Source: Berkiella sp964594635
Lineage (GTDB): Bacteria; Pseudomonadota; Gammaproteobacteria; Berkiellales; Berkiellaceae
Assembly: GCA_964594635.1 (NCBI GenBank)
Contig: CAZQMV010000013.1
Span: 1 to 60,085 of the forward strand
Reading direction: 5' to 3'
Length of the DNA stretch: 60,085 nucleotides
Below are positions 26,978-35,316 of the stretch, in pieces (position 1 is the stretch's first letter; each line of letters opens with the position of its first letter). The translations under genes and the position numbers were made by a program. The notes beneath the pieces were generated by a model. That model was not told where the DNA came from, did not search any database, and was given only the letters and a program-made list of their open reading frames with translations.

Positions 26978-27522
26978 AGCTTGTACACTGGGTAAATGAT
27001 ATCGCCGCATTATCTTTGCCGCCAACTTCGAGCATTGCAAAATGGCTTACCCAGCCGATTATTTTAAGTCATACCCTAAAGCGTCATTGTCAGCAGTTAT
27101 CCGTTGAGGTGTTGTCACAGCAATTTATGGCAGTCGATGATACAGAAAGTCTGTTAAGAGAGGATGTGTCCCCCGAGCCTTTTGTGCGGCGTGTATTTTT
27201 ACATGGTGATAATCAACCCTGGACTTATGGCCGAGTGGTGATCGCTTCTAGAACCTATCAAGCCTATTTTTCGCAATTTCTTGCTTTGGGTGCAAAATTG
27301 TTAGGTGAAACGCTGCTTTACAGTAACCCTGATGCCACCCGTAGCGACTTTGAGTATGCAAAAGTGCCACAAGAGAGTGCACTTTATCAAGAAATTCACC
27401 AACGTTTAGCGTTAACCCAACCCATCCTATGGGCACGTCGTTCGTATTTTTATTTAAAAGAAGCTCCTCTTTTAGTCACAGAGGTATTTTTGCCAAAACT
27501 TCCTGACTATGATGCGGTATGA
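26974..27522 (+). CDS. ubiC: Chorismate--pyruvate lyase
   Basis: A 182-residue cytoplasmic enzyme that converts chorismate to 4-hydroxybenzoate and pyruvate, the first step of ubiquinone synthesis. Family hallmarks are PWTYGRVVIA (about residues 75-85), LGAKLLGETLL (about 107), the WARRSYFYL segment (about 151) and the terminal LLVTEVFLP. Length is that of a typical UbiC. Start overlaps the chorismate mutase stop; pabB starts 9 bases after its stop. Confidence 0.92.
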   Translation: MKLVHWVNDIAALSLPPTSSIAKWLTQPIILSHTLKRHCQQLSVEVLSQQFMAVDDTESLLREDVSPEPFVRRVFLHGDNQPWTYGRVVIASRTYQAYFSQFLALGAKLLGETLLYSNPDATRSDFEYAKVPQESALYQEIHQRLALTQPILWARRSYFYLKEAPLLVTEVFLPKLPDYDAV

Positions 27523-27531
27523 AGGGGAAAA

Positions 27532-28908
27532 GTGGTGGTTCGGTTTCCCTTAGTTGAAGAATTGAATGACTGTTCCTCGCTCGCGGTTTTTGCCAGAGTG
27601 CCACGCGAAGGCGCTTTGTGGCTAGATAGTGCCGCTACCACTTCAAAACAAGGGCAGTATAGTTTTATTGCTTTTAGTCCATTTAAAACACTGATAAGTA
27701 AAGACGCCACTCTTAATCCTTTTGATCAATTAGCTACCCTATTAGCACAATACACGTTTGCACCACTTGCACAGTTGCCACCTTTTCAGGGGGGAGTTGC
27801 GGGTGTGTTTGGCTATGAATTGGGGGGATATCTTGAAAAGTTACCGCGTGCAAAGGCTGATAATGTTGCTTTTCCTGATTTAATGGTGGGTTGTTACGAT
27901 TTAGTGATTGCTTTTGATCATACACAAAACCGCTCTTGGGTGTTCTCAAGCGGCTTTCCAGAGCTGGATGAACAAAAACGCATAGCCCATGCTAAAGAGC
28001 GACTTGACTATGCAAAAGCGTTACTCAAAGAGGAAGTGATACTTGCACCCGTTACCCATGATTTGATAGCAGATGAGAGCATTTCGTCACCCTTTAGCCA
28101 AGCGACTTATGAAGACATGGTCAAACGCGTTATAGAATACATCCGCGCCGGTGACATCTTTGAAGCCAATGTGTCGCAATGCTTTTCTGCGCAATTGCCA
28201 GAGGGATTGGATCCTTTCGATTTATATCAGCGTTTGCGCCAAAATAATCCAGCTCCCTTTGCGGCTTACATGCAAATAGGGGATTGCGTGATTGCCAGTG
28301 CTTCACCTGAGCGTTTTTTTCAATTGCAAAATGGGGTTGTGCAAACGAGGCCCATCAAAGGAACAAGGCCAAGACATGCCGAGCCGTTAAAAGATATAGC
28401 TCAGGGTAAAGAGCTACTGGCAAGTGAAAAAGATTGGGCTGAAAATGTCATGATTGTTGATTTAATGCGCAACGATCTCTCTCGCGTTTGCTTACCCCAT
28501 TCGATTAAAGTGCCGCAACTGTGCGCCTTAGAGTCATTTGCGACGGTTCATCATTTAGTATCGGTCGTTGAAGGGACTTTACAGGAAGGTGTTGGTGCGG
28601 TTGATCTGTTGAAAGCGACTTTTCCTGGCGGCTCGATCACTGGGGCACCTAAAATTCGTGCTATGGAAATTATTGCAGAATGTGAGCCAACGCTACGAGG
28701 GCCATATTGCGGCAGTATTGGTTATTTAGGGTTTAATGGTTTTGCTGATCTTTCCATTACCATTCGCACTTATGTTATGCGCGGCAATAAACTCACTTTT
28801 CAAACCGGTGGGGCAGTGACGATTGATTCCGATCCCACAGAAGAATTTGAAGAAACACTCGCCAAAGCGCAAGCTTTACGACGTACCTTATCCACTCCAC
28901 CCCAGTAA
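27532..28908 (+). CDS. pabB: Aminodeoxychorismate synthase component I
   Basis: A 458-residue enzyme of the chorismate-utilising family that makes 4-amino-4-deoxychorismate for folate. Conserved blocks are RPIKGTRPR (about residue 280), DWAENVMIVDLMRNDLSRVC, TFPGGSITGAPKIRAMEII and YCGSIGYLGFNG. PIKGT with Lys supports PabB over TrpE. The start is GTG with a strong AAGGGG six bases upstream. PabA (glutaminase) and PabC are not in the window. Third gene of the chorismate operon. Confidence 0.92.
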   Translation: MVVRFPLVEELNDCSSLAVFARVPREGALWLDSAATTSKQGQYSFIAFSPFKTLISKDATLNPFDQLATLLAQYTFAPLAQLPPFQGGVAGVFGYELGGYLEKLPRAKADNVAFPDLMVGCYDLVIAFDHTQNRSWVFSSGFPELDEQKRIAHAKERLDYAKALLKEEVILAPVTHDLIADESISSPFSQATYEDMVKRVIEYIRAGDIFEANVSQCFSAQLPEGLDPFDLYQRLRQNNPAPFAAYMQIGDCVIASASPERFFQLQNGVVQTRPIKGTRPRHAEPLKDIAQGKELLASEKDWAENVMIVDLMRNDLSRVCLPHSIKVPQLCALESFATVHHLVSVVEGTLQEGVGAVDLLKATFPGGSITGAPKIRAMEIIAECEPTLRGPYCGSIGYLGFNGFADLSITIRTYVMRGNKLTFQTGGAVTIDSDPTEEFEETLAKAQALRRTLSTPPQ

Positions 28909-28983
28909 CGTATATAATACATAAAGAATAGCGGCAGATTTTGCTAAATATTAGTAAGTAAACTAATACAATTTGAGGTCGCC

Positions 28984-30378
28984 ATGGCGAACAACAAGAT
29001 CATTGAAATTGGCTGGGAAGAATGGGTCGCACTCCCTGAACTAAACTTGCCTGCCATTAAAGCCAAAGTCGATACTGGTGCAAGAACCTCGGCATTGCAT
29101 ACTTTCATGGTTGAAAAAATTGTGGAAGATGGTGATGTTAAAGTGCATTTTGGTATCCATCCTATTCCAGAGCGCCCTGAAATCGAAGTCTTTTGCAAAG
29201 CACACTTGGTTTCTGAACGTGAAGTGACAAGTTCGAATGGTCAAACAGAGCTGCGCTATGTTATTCGTACGATGGCACAGTTTGGTAAGAAGAAATGGCC
29301 GATTGAAATTACGCTGACCGATCGCGAAACCATGGCGTATCGTATGCTAATTGGCCGCCAAGCAATGGAAGGCAAATTAGCGGTTATTCCAGAACATTCT
29401 TTTATGCTAGGCACGTTATGTCCATCTGAATATAATCATTTGGTACCTAAACGTAAAAAGCGCAAAATGAAGATCTGTATTTTGGGCCGATCACGCGATA
29501 TTTATACCATCGATCGTTTGGCGTCGGTTGCTGAAAGTCGTGGTCATAAAGTTGAAGTGATCAACACCACCCGTTGTTATGTGGATATTAGCTCGCATAA
29601 GCCCGCCATTCATTACCAAGGCCACAGCTTGCCCCGTTATGATGCGCTGTTTGCGCATATCCGTCCGAGCATGACCTATTATGGCGTGGCGATTTTACGT
29701 CAGTTTGAATCGTTGGGGACATTTTGCCTCAATAATGCAAGTGCCATTGCCAATTCGCGGGATAGACTCTTTGCTCATCAATTATTAGGGCGGGCGGGTG
29801 TTAGCATGCCCACCACTGCCTTTGCGCACTATCCAGGTGATACCAAAGACATGATTAAAATTGTTGGGGGTGCGCCTTTAGTCGTTAAATTGCTAGAAGG
29901 TCAGCAAGGTAAAGGTGCCGTATTAGCTCAAACCAATAAAGCGGCCGATGCCGTGATCCAAGCATTTCGAGGGCTCAAAGCCAATTTTATTGCCCAAGAG
30001 TATATCCATGAGCCTAAAACAAAAGATATCGTTTGTGTGGTTTTAGGGAATAAAATCATAACGGCGATTGAGAAGGAAACCACGACGTTAGAATTATTGA
30101 ATGATGAGGCGCCACCTAAAAAATCCCGTCCGATTGAGATCACGCCCATTGAAAGAAAAATGGCGATACGTGCAGTCAGGGTATTGGGTTTAAAGTTTGC
30201 TTCTGTGAATTTTCTACGAACGAAGGCAGGCCCTCGTATTATTGATGTGAATTGTTCACCATCGTTTATTAAAATTGAAAAAATATCGGGTATTGATATG
30301 GCGGCTTTGATTATTGACTATATTGAAAGTCATGCAAGGCCTCGTTTGCCCAAACGGGTTATTGGTTATTCTGTTTAA
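28984..30378 (+). CDS. rimK: Retropepsin-like (RimB-type) domain fused to RimK ATP-grasp ligase
   Basis: A 464-residue fusion. Residues about 1-150 form a retropepsin-like domain annotated elsewhere as an ATP-dependent zinc protease (RimB/DUF785), with the aspartyl motif AKVDTGARTSALHT. Residues about 160-464 form the RimK ATP-grasp domain (MKICILGRSRDIYTIDRLA, GAPLVVKLLEGQQGKGAVLA, IIDVNCSPSFIKIE). RimK adds Glu residues to the C-terminus of ribosomal protein S6; the protease part would trim or regulate. The two parts are joined by a basic linker (PKRKKRK). Confidence 0.88.
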   Translation: MANNKIIEIGWEEWVALPELNLPAIKAKVDTGARTSALHTFMVEKIVEDGDVKVHFGIHPIPERPEIEVFCKAHLVSEREVTSSNGQTELRYVIRTMAQFGKKKWPIEITLTDRETMAYRMLIGRQAMEGKLAVIPEHSFMLGTLCPSEYNHLVPKRKKRKMKICILGRSRDIYTIDRLASVAESRGHKVEVINTTRCYVDISSHKPAIHYQGHSLPRYDALFAHIRPSMTYYGVAILRQFESLGTFCLNNASAIANSRDRLFAHQLLGRAGVSMPTTAFAHYPGDTKDMIKIVGGAPLVVKLLEGQQGKGAVLAQTNKAADAVIQAFRGLKANFIAQEYIHEPKTKDIVCVVLGNKIITAIEKETTTLELLNDEAPPKKSRPIEITPIERKMAIRAVRVLGLKFASVNFLRTKAGPRIIDVNCSPSFIKIEKISGIDMAALIIDYIESHARPRLPKRVIGYSV

Positions 30379-30390
30379 TGGTTGTTTGTT

Positions 30391-31227
30391 ATGACTGAGT
30401 TGTATTTAAATTTATTTAAAACCTTAAGTGCGGTTGTTTTTCTGTTGCTTATCGATTTTGTGGCTGAGTTTTTACTGATCCGCAATATCAAGGATAAAAA
30501 GAAAAATTTTAAAATCCGTGTCTCGCTGCGCTATGTGTTATTTTTCTGCTTTCTATTTTTCATGGCAAAAATTTGGGTAGAGGGCTTTGGCTACTTACTC
30601 ACTTTTGTGGGTGTGATATCTGCGGCGTTAACTATCACTCAAAAAGAATACCTCATGAATTTCATCGGTTGGCTGATTATCATGTGGCGTTCATTATTTA
30701 CCGAAGGTGATTATATTGAGATTGGCAAATATAGTGGCTACGTGAAACATATTGGGCCTTTGTACTTCTCATTGGAAGAAGCAAGTGAGCTGATTTGGGG
30801 TGATAAAACAGGACGTACCATTAAGATCCCGAATAGCTTGGTAGCCAATCATCCGATTGTGAATTTCACACTCGACAGAGCTTTCATTGAAGGGAAATGT
30901 AGTTTTACTTTTACCTTCGCTTCCTCGTTAGAGAAAATCCAAGATTTAATTGAAGAAATCAATCGGGAAACGGATAAGTTGCTCATCCATTTGCATAATG
31001 ATTGGTCGAAAAAACAACAATATGAGTTTGATTATTTAAAGAAGAATGGCCAGCACAAAACCCATTTTCTATTGCGAGTTCAACAAGACCGGCCCCTTGG
31101 GATCCAATTAAGAGTGCGTTATTTATCACTGCGTAAAGATCAAAAAACCATTGAAGATAAGATCTCAAGTATTGTGATGCTGTGCGTGAATTCACAGTCG
31201 GAGATTGATTTAAGTTTAGCGACTTAA
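30391..31227 (+). CDS. Small-conductance mechanosensitive channel (MscS family)
   Basis: A 278-residue protein with two or three N-terminal membrane helices (about 8-28, 48-66 and 68-88) and the MscS pore-lining and beta domain: TFVGVISAALTITQKEYLMNFIGW, then RSLFTEGDYIEIGKYSGYVKHIG. Releases osmolytes on hypo-osmotic shock. I chose the ATG at 30391, since the TTG at 30382 is the only earlier option. It follows rimK by 12 bases. Its last four bases overlap the end of an AbiE remnant on the other strand. Confidence 0.85.
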   Translation: MTELYLNLFKTLSAVVFLLLIDFVAEFLLIRNIKDKKKNFKIRVSLRYVLFFCFLFFMAKIWVEGFGYLLTFVGVISAALTITQKEYLMNFIGWLIIMWRSLFTEGDYIEIGKYSGYVKHIGPLYFSLEEASELIWGDKTGRTIKIPNSLVANHPIVNFTLDRAFIEGKCSFTFTFASSLEKIQDLIEEINRETDKLLIHLHNDWSKKQQYEFDYLKKNGQHKTHFLLRVQQDRPLGIQLRVRYLSLRKDQKTIEDKISSIVMLCVNSQSEIDLSLAT

Positions 31228-31411
31228 TCCTCGCTAAACTGTTCAGCGAATTCAGCTTTGATATCATTTTTAATTTGTAAAATGACATCATCATAAGGCA
31301 GTAATTTAGGAATTTGTTTTTCTAATCTGACCTTCCAATTTTCTTGAATTGAAGTTCTACTATTCAAATCACGTAATAAATTATTCCCTTAATTTCTGAT
31401 AAAGGAATCAT
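31224..31411 (-). pseudogene. abiEii toxin remnant (internal deletion)
   Basis: The minus strand opens with ATG at 31411, overlapping the abiEi stop in an ATGA arrangement, and reads MIPLSEIKGI before a frame loss. In a shifted frame it continues LLRDLNSRTSIQENWKVRL and ends KAEFAEQFSED at 31224. The beginning matches the usual start of AbiEii nucleotidyltransferase toxins (MIP...) and the end their usual C-terminus (W..RL..QIP.L..YDDV). About 200 central residues, including the GS-x-D nucleotidyltransferase motif, are missing, so no toxin can be made. Confidence 0.6.
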
Positions 31412-31803
31412 GCCCACACGCTCGCTAATATTTCATCGTTAGGTAAGTTCACTTGTACTTTCCATTCACTTAAAAAATGACCAGATTTTAATCCATTGGG
31501 ATCCAGCAATATATAATCCATTTTATCAATCAGAATTTCTTTTAAAAGGGGCAAGCATTCAGTTCCAATATTGATGGTTTGTAGAATAAATCCCAAACGC
31601 TTAATAGCAGCTTTAGAATGATAATGACTAGCATATTGTACTAATTCTTTCCAATTAATTTGTTTTTGTTTACTCCAAATTCCTCGAATAACATCCTTTA
31701 ATCCTCCACAAAGATCGGGACGATCTAACCCATCTAAAATGGTTCTTTCGAGTGAGCTGATTGTCACTTGATGTTGTTTTGTGACCCAGTGTTCGACTGT
31801 GCC
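31408..31803 (-). pseudogene. abiEi antitoxin remnant (type IV TA, 5'-truncated)
   Basis: About 131 codons are open back to a TAG at 31804-31806. The translated start GTVEHWVTKQ and the following ISSLERTILDGLDRPDLCGG match the C-terminal antitoxin domain of the AbiEi family, while the N-terminal winged-helix DNA-binding part is gone. A GTG at 31767 could start a 119-residue fragment. Together with the deleted abiEii next to it this is a decayed AbiE toxin-antitoxin or phage-defence locus. Confidence 0.7.
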
Positions 31804-31894
31804 CTAGTCAACTAACATAATGAAGTGTTTTTAATTGATGTTAGTTACTAAACGGAGTAAAATTCCCCTGATTTTCATCGATTCAGGGTTCCCA

Positions 31895-33319
31895 ATGAAA
31901 GCACTTAACCAATATACTTTTGCAGGCGCAGTTTCAGCCGTGTTTCTTGCTATTGCGAGCTATTATGTCAAATTCGCTTCAATGAGTGTTTTAGCCCTTA
32001 GTTTTGCCACTGTTGGGGTGTTTTCAACTGCTTTAGTCTTCTTTTTGGCTGCGCAGTTAACCTACACCTATTTTTTTCCAGAAACGGCTACCTCACCGAC
32101 AAAACAAACAAGCTCCGATAAGCTTGATGCCGTTGTGATACCAGACAGGCTGAGCGAACAAGCGCAAGCTGTGATTGGCATAAATATGAATAAAATTTGC
32201 CAAACCAGTGGTTGGTATAATAATTGTGGTCTAAATTGCATGACCCACTTTATGTTTACGAAATTATCAGCGATCCCTAAAAATCAATTTGCCCGCTTTT
32301 TAAAAGACAATCCAGAATATGATTCGTTCTTATCAACTTTTCAAACCTATTATGGATTAAGCCAAAAGCCCGATTGGCCGGTTGTTTTAACCTTGTTAGC
32401 CGATCATACTCGTAGCGATCGAGAAGCAATTTTTGCACCGGTTTTACGTTCACATATCGGTAAAATCATGCCCACTTTTGCAAATGAACTTTTTGATACA
32501 AAATTATCAGCCGCCCTTTCTGACTATATAAAAACGGGTAGAACAGGTGATAATGCAAATGCTGTTTTTAAGTCTAACCAGCGCTTCTTTGAACAGTACA
32601 AAGCAGAATTTGGTTTAGCATTAAAAAAAGTTGAAGCGCGTAAACCCACAAGAGCAGAAAGAGCCAAAGCAAATGTAAATTTGGAAGCTAAAAAGAAGAA
32701 CAAAGATTTTTTGGATTTTGTGATTACCGAAGAGGATATTTTAGATAACATTCAGTTGCAACGTAAATCTAACTTAGAAGATAAAATGCTTCCAAAAGCA
32801 AAAGCGCACTGGATATCACAAGGTTGTAAAGCGTATGCAGATTATGTGGCTGATTTAGATAATGCAGAAATGATTTCTGCTGATCAACTGCAATGGTTGG
32901 GACAGCAATTTAATATTGGTGTTGAGATTTATACGCCCGCCTCCATGGAGAGAGCGATTTCAGATCCTACATTAGGCGCAATAAATCATGGTATGCAATC
33001 GAAGCCTGAGGGCGATTTTAAATGGACCATGCGAGTGCACAACAGCGGTGTGCATTGGACATTTGAAGAGGCAAATCAAAGCCAAGATGCAGCGAATGAG
33101 CATAATGCCAACTTTTATAGACAAGGTAATAAATCGAGTCAATTAAAGAAATTAGGAAGTCCAGAAAGCATCGCAACGATTAAAAAAGCCATTCATGAAA
33201 TGATGAATGCACCTAAAATGTTGTTACACAAGCATACCCCGAGATCCAGAAAATCTGCTGCACCCGCCGTAGTGCTTGCAAAAGCATTGGCGAGAAAGAG
33301 AAAGGCACCAGCCAGGTAA
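31895..33319 (+). CDS. OTU-like cysteine protease candidate A (membrane-anchored)
   Basis: A 474-residue protein counted from ATG 31895 (AGGG 6 bases upstream; an earlier ATG at 31835 exists). Two membrane helices (about residues 10-28 and 32-60) precede a soluble domain. Cys111 sits in GWYNNCGLN and His387 in NSGVHWTFEE; between them is WLGQQFNIGVEIYTP, which resembles the strand before the His loop in OTU deubiquitinases. The same blocks recur in the gene at 33413. Long charged helical inserts and a basic tail follow. No known family was matched with certainty; OTU-like or another papain-fold protease is my reading. Likely effector. Confidence 0.5.
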   Translation: MKALNQYTFAGAVSAVFLAIASYYVKFASMSVLALSFATVGVFSTALVFFLAAQLTYTYFFPETATSPTKQTSSDKLDAVVIPDRLSEQAQAVIGINMNKICQTSGWYNNCGLNCMTHFMFTKLSAIPKNQFARFLKDNPEYDSFLSTFQTYYGLSQKPDWPVVLTLLADHTRSDREAIFAPVLRSHIGKIMPTFANELFDTKLSAALSDYIKTGRTGDNANAVFKSNQRFFEQYKAEFGLALKKVEARKPTRAERAKANVNLEAKKKNKDFLDFVITEEDILDNIQLQRKSNLEDKMLPKAKAHWISQGCKAYADYVADLDNAEMISADQLQWLGQQFNIGVEIYTPASMERAISDPTLGAINHGMQSKPEGDFKWTMRVHNSGVHWTFEEANQSQDAANEHNANFYRQGNKSSQLKKLGSPESIATIKKAIHEMMNAPKMLLHKHTPRSRKSAAPAVVLAKALARKRKAPAR

Positions 33320-33358
33320 ACTATCCTAGTTTCTCAAAATCTTGGCATTTTCCTACCA

Positions 33359-33381
33359 ACGGCGCTGATCACGCGCCGTTT
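33359..33381. terminator. Hairpin after OTU-like gene A
   Basis: AACGGCGC-TGATCAC-GCGCCGTT is a perfect 8-bp stem with a 7-base loop, 40 bases after the stop codon at 33319. The tail is short on T, so termination would be weak or Rho-assisted. Confidence 0.4.
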
Positions 33382-33412
33382 GACCTCTCGGTAAGTCACC
33401 TAAGTCTATATA

Positions 33413-35218
33413 ATGGTTCCCATAGCAGAATTACGAACCAAAGCGTACTTACACGCTTTAGTCAACGTGTTAATGGGAAATTTAAAGATGGCAACGACTG
33501 GCGCAACAATATCGAATACGCTGAATCCAGCAGAATTGTGTAAAACCACGGGTTGGTACAACAATTGTGGCTTGAATAGTTTGACTCATTTTTTGTATGC
33601 AAAATTATCAGCTATCCCAGCAGATGTGCTTCCTCATTTCTTAGAACAGAATCCAGAATATGATGCGTTACTCGCTACCTTTAAGCGTTATTATGACTTA
33701 GATAAAGCGATTACGTGGCAGGATGTTTTAGGTTTGTTGCGTGATCATCCTGTACCGACCGATAGAGAAGCTATATTTGCCCCTGTGCTTCGTGCTCATT
33801 TAGGTAAAATCATTGCTCAAAGTCCTAATGAATCATGGGGCTATGATGCTATAGGCGCTATCTCAGATTACATCAAGAATGGTCGAGTTGAAGATGTGGC
33901 TGAACCCTTTTATGCTTCAAATAAAGAATTTTATGATTCAATGAGAGCAGATTATCAACGTGCATTGGCGAATAATTTAAAGAACAATGCGACAGAAATT
34001 GAGATCCAGCAAGCGATAATTGGACTCATTGAAAAAAATGAAAATCCATTCAATAAAAATAGAATTCCGAATTATAAACCCGAAGGTGTAGAAATTTTAC
34101 TCAGTGTTATTGAATATCGTAAAATTCAAATTGAAAGCGAATATAACGAAGCTTTTCAAAATAATTGGCTAGAGCAGGGTTGTAGACGATATGCTGACTA
34201 TGTTGCGAATATGAATAATGCTGTGATGGTGACTGCACCTCACTTAACCCATTTGTGCGAGGCCTTGAATATTGGTGTTGAAGTTTATTCACCAGCGGGT
34301 TTGGCATCGGCGCCACAAAGACAATTTCCATGGTTATTTAAAGTGTTAAATAGTGGATTGCACTGGACGTTTGAAGAACCCAATAATAACAATGAGGCCC
34401 GTACCTTGCATAATCGTCATTATGAAGTGGGTAGAACCAATGAAATGTTGGGTAAATATAAAATACATACCGGCCAAGCCGCTTCTAAAGATCGCATGAT
34501 TGCTGAAGTACGTTGTTTATTTGGTGAAATGAAGGTTGAAGAACTGGAAGAACTTAAGCAAGTTGAGTTGTTAGCCGCACAGCTGGTGCAAGCATCGCTT
34601 AAACCTGCAACCTCATCTACATCGCTTGCAGCCCAATCTACAACGCTAAAACTGCATGTGCAAGCCATATTAGAATCCTCAAAAGAAGGTAAAGACTATA
34701 TTCAGATGATTCTTGCAAACAAGGACTTGCTGAAATTGGTGAATGAACAATTCGATGTGGCATTAACCTGCACATTTATTCAAAGTTATGGAGCAATCGT
34801 TGAAAAAGTGAAGTCGCGCAATGCTGCTACGCAAGTTGCTTTTTTTGAAGGATTTTTAAAGCAAGCAAGACTTAAAGCATTGAGTGAAGTTGGTGCTGTT
34901 TTATCAGGGACTGCACCTCTACCCGCAGTGGTCACGACTGAAAGAGTGGGTATGAAGCTAGCCTATTTGGCCATCCTGCAACAAGATGAATTTGCGAAGC
35001 AGATGGTAGAGCCGATTGAGAAAAATGCAGATGTGTTAAAAGCATTTAATGCGTTTTCAGAGCAAGGTGTGCGTGCTTTTGTACAGTTTTGTCATATTCC
35101 AGCTAAATTTGCGGGACTTTTGAAGTTAACACCTGCAAAGTTACAGGATTTTCTGCAAAGGTTTGAAGGCGTATTTCTTCCTAAATCCGATATTTCACCT
35201 GCCGTTAAACCTCAATAA
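33413..35218 (+). CDS. OTU-like cysteine protease candidate B
   Basis: A 601-residue paralogue of the preceding gene without the membrane helices. Cys52 in GWYNNCGLN and His317 in NSGLHWTFEE are conserved, as are KLSAIP, NPEYD, DREAIFAPVLR and CEALNIGVEVYSPAG. About 230 residues of helical, Ala/Lys-rich sequence follow the catalytic-like domain. The ATG at 33413 lies inside a TATAAT-like sequence, so the true start may be 33473 or 33488, all upstream of the Cys block. A terminator at 35221 ends the transcript. Function is inferred only from the Cys/His pattern. Confidence 0.5.
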   Translation: MVPIAELRTKAYLHALVNVLMGNLKMATTGATISNTLNPAELCKTTGWYNNCGLNSLTHFLYAKLSAIPADVLPHFLEQNPEYDALLATFKRYYDLDKAITWQDVLGLLRDHPVPTDREAIFAPVLRAHLGKIIAQSPNESWGYDAIGAISDYIKNGRVEDVAEPFYASNKEFYDSMRADYQRALANNLKNNATEIEIQQAIIGLIEKNENPFNKNRIPNYKPEGVEILLSVIEYRKIQIESEYNEAFQNNWLEQGCRRYADYVANMNNAVMVTAPHLTHLCEALNIGVEVYSPAGLASAPQRQFPWLFKVLNSGLHWTFEEPNNNNEARTLHNRHYEVGRTNEMLGKYKIHTGQAASKDRMIAEVRCLFGEMKVEELEELKQVELLAAQLVQASLKPATSSTSLAAQSTTLKLHVQAILESSKEGKDYIQMILANKDLLKLVNEQFDVALTCTFIQSYGAIVEKVKSRNAATQVAFFEGFLKQARLKALSEVGAVLSGTAPLPAVVTTERVGMKLAYLAILQQDEFAKQMVEPIEKNADVLKAFNAFSEQGVRAFVQFCHIPAKFAGLLKLTPAKLQDFLQRFEGVFLPKSDISPAVKPQ

Positions 35219-35220
35219 AT

Positions 35221-35247
35221 AAAAAGGGCTCATGATGAGCCCTTTTT
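35221..35247. terminator. Intrinsic terminator, bidirectional
   Basis: AAAAAGGGCTCAT then ATGAGCCCTTTTT: a 10-bp GC-rich stem with a tiny loop, A5 on the left and T5 on the right. It sits 3 bases after the OTU-like gene and 70 bases beyond the end of nrdB on the other strand, and can serve both. Confidence 0.9.
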
Positions 35248-35316
35248 AATTGGTGTTTACTCACCCGCCTTCGCTAGCGTTGCTAGCTTCGGCGAGGTTT
35301 CGTGAGCATGTCATGC

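Noticed and set aside
33381..33414. Sigma-70 promoter TTGACC ... TATAAT for OTU-like gene B
   Set aside because: The -10 is good but the spacing to TTGACC is over 20 bases, and no other -35 is seen at 17.
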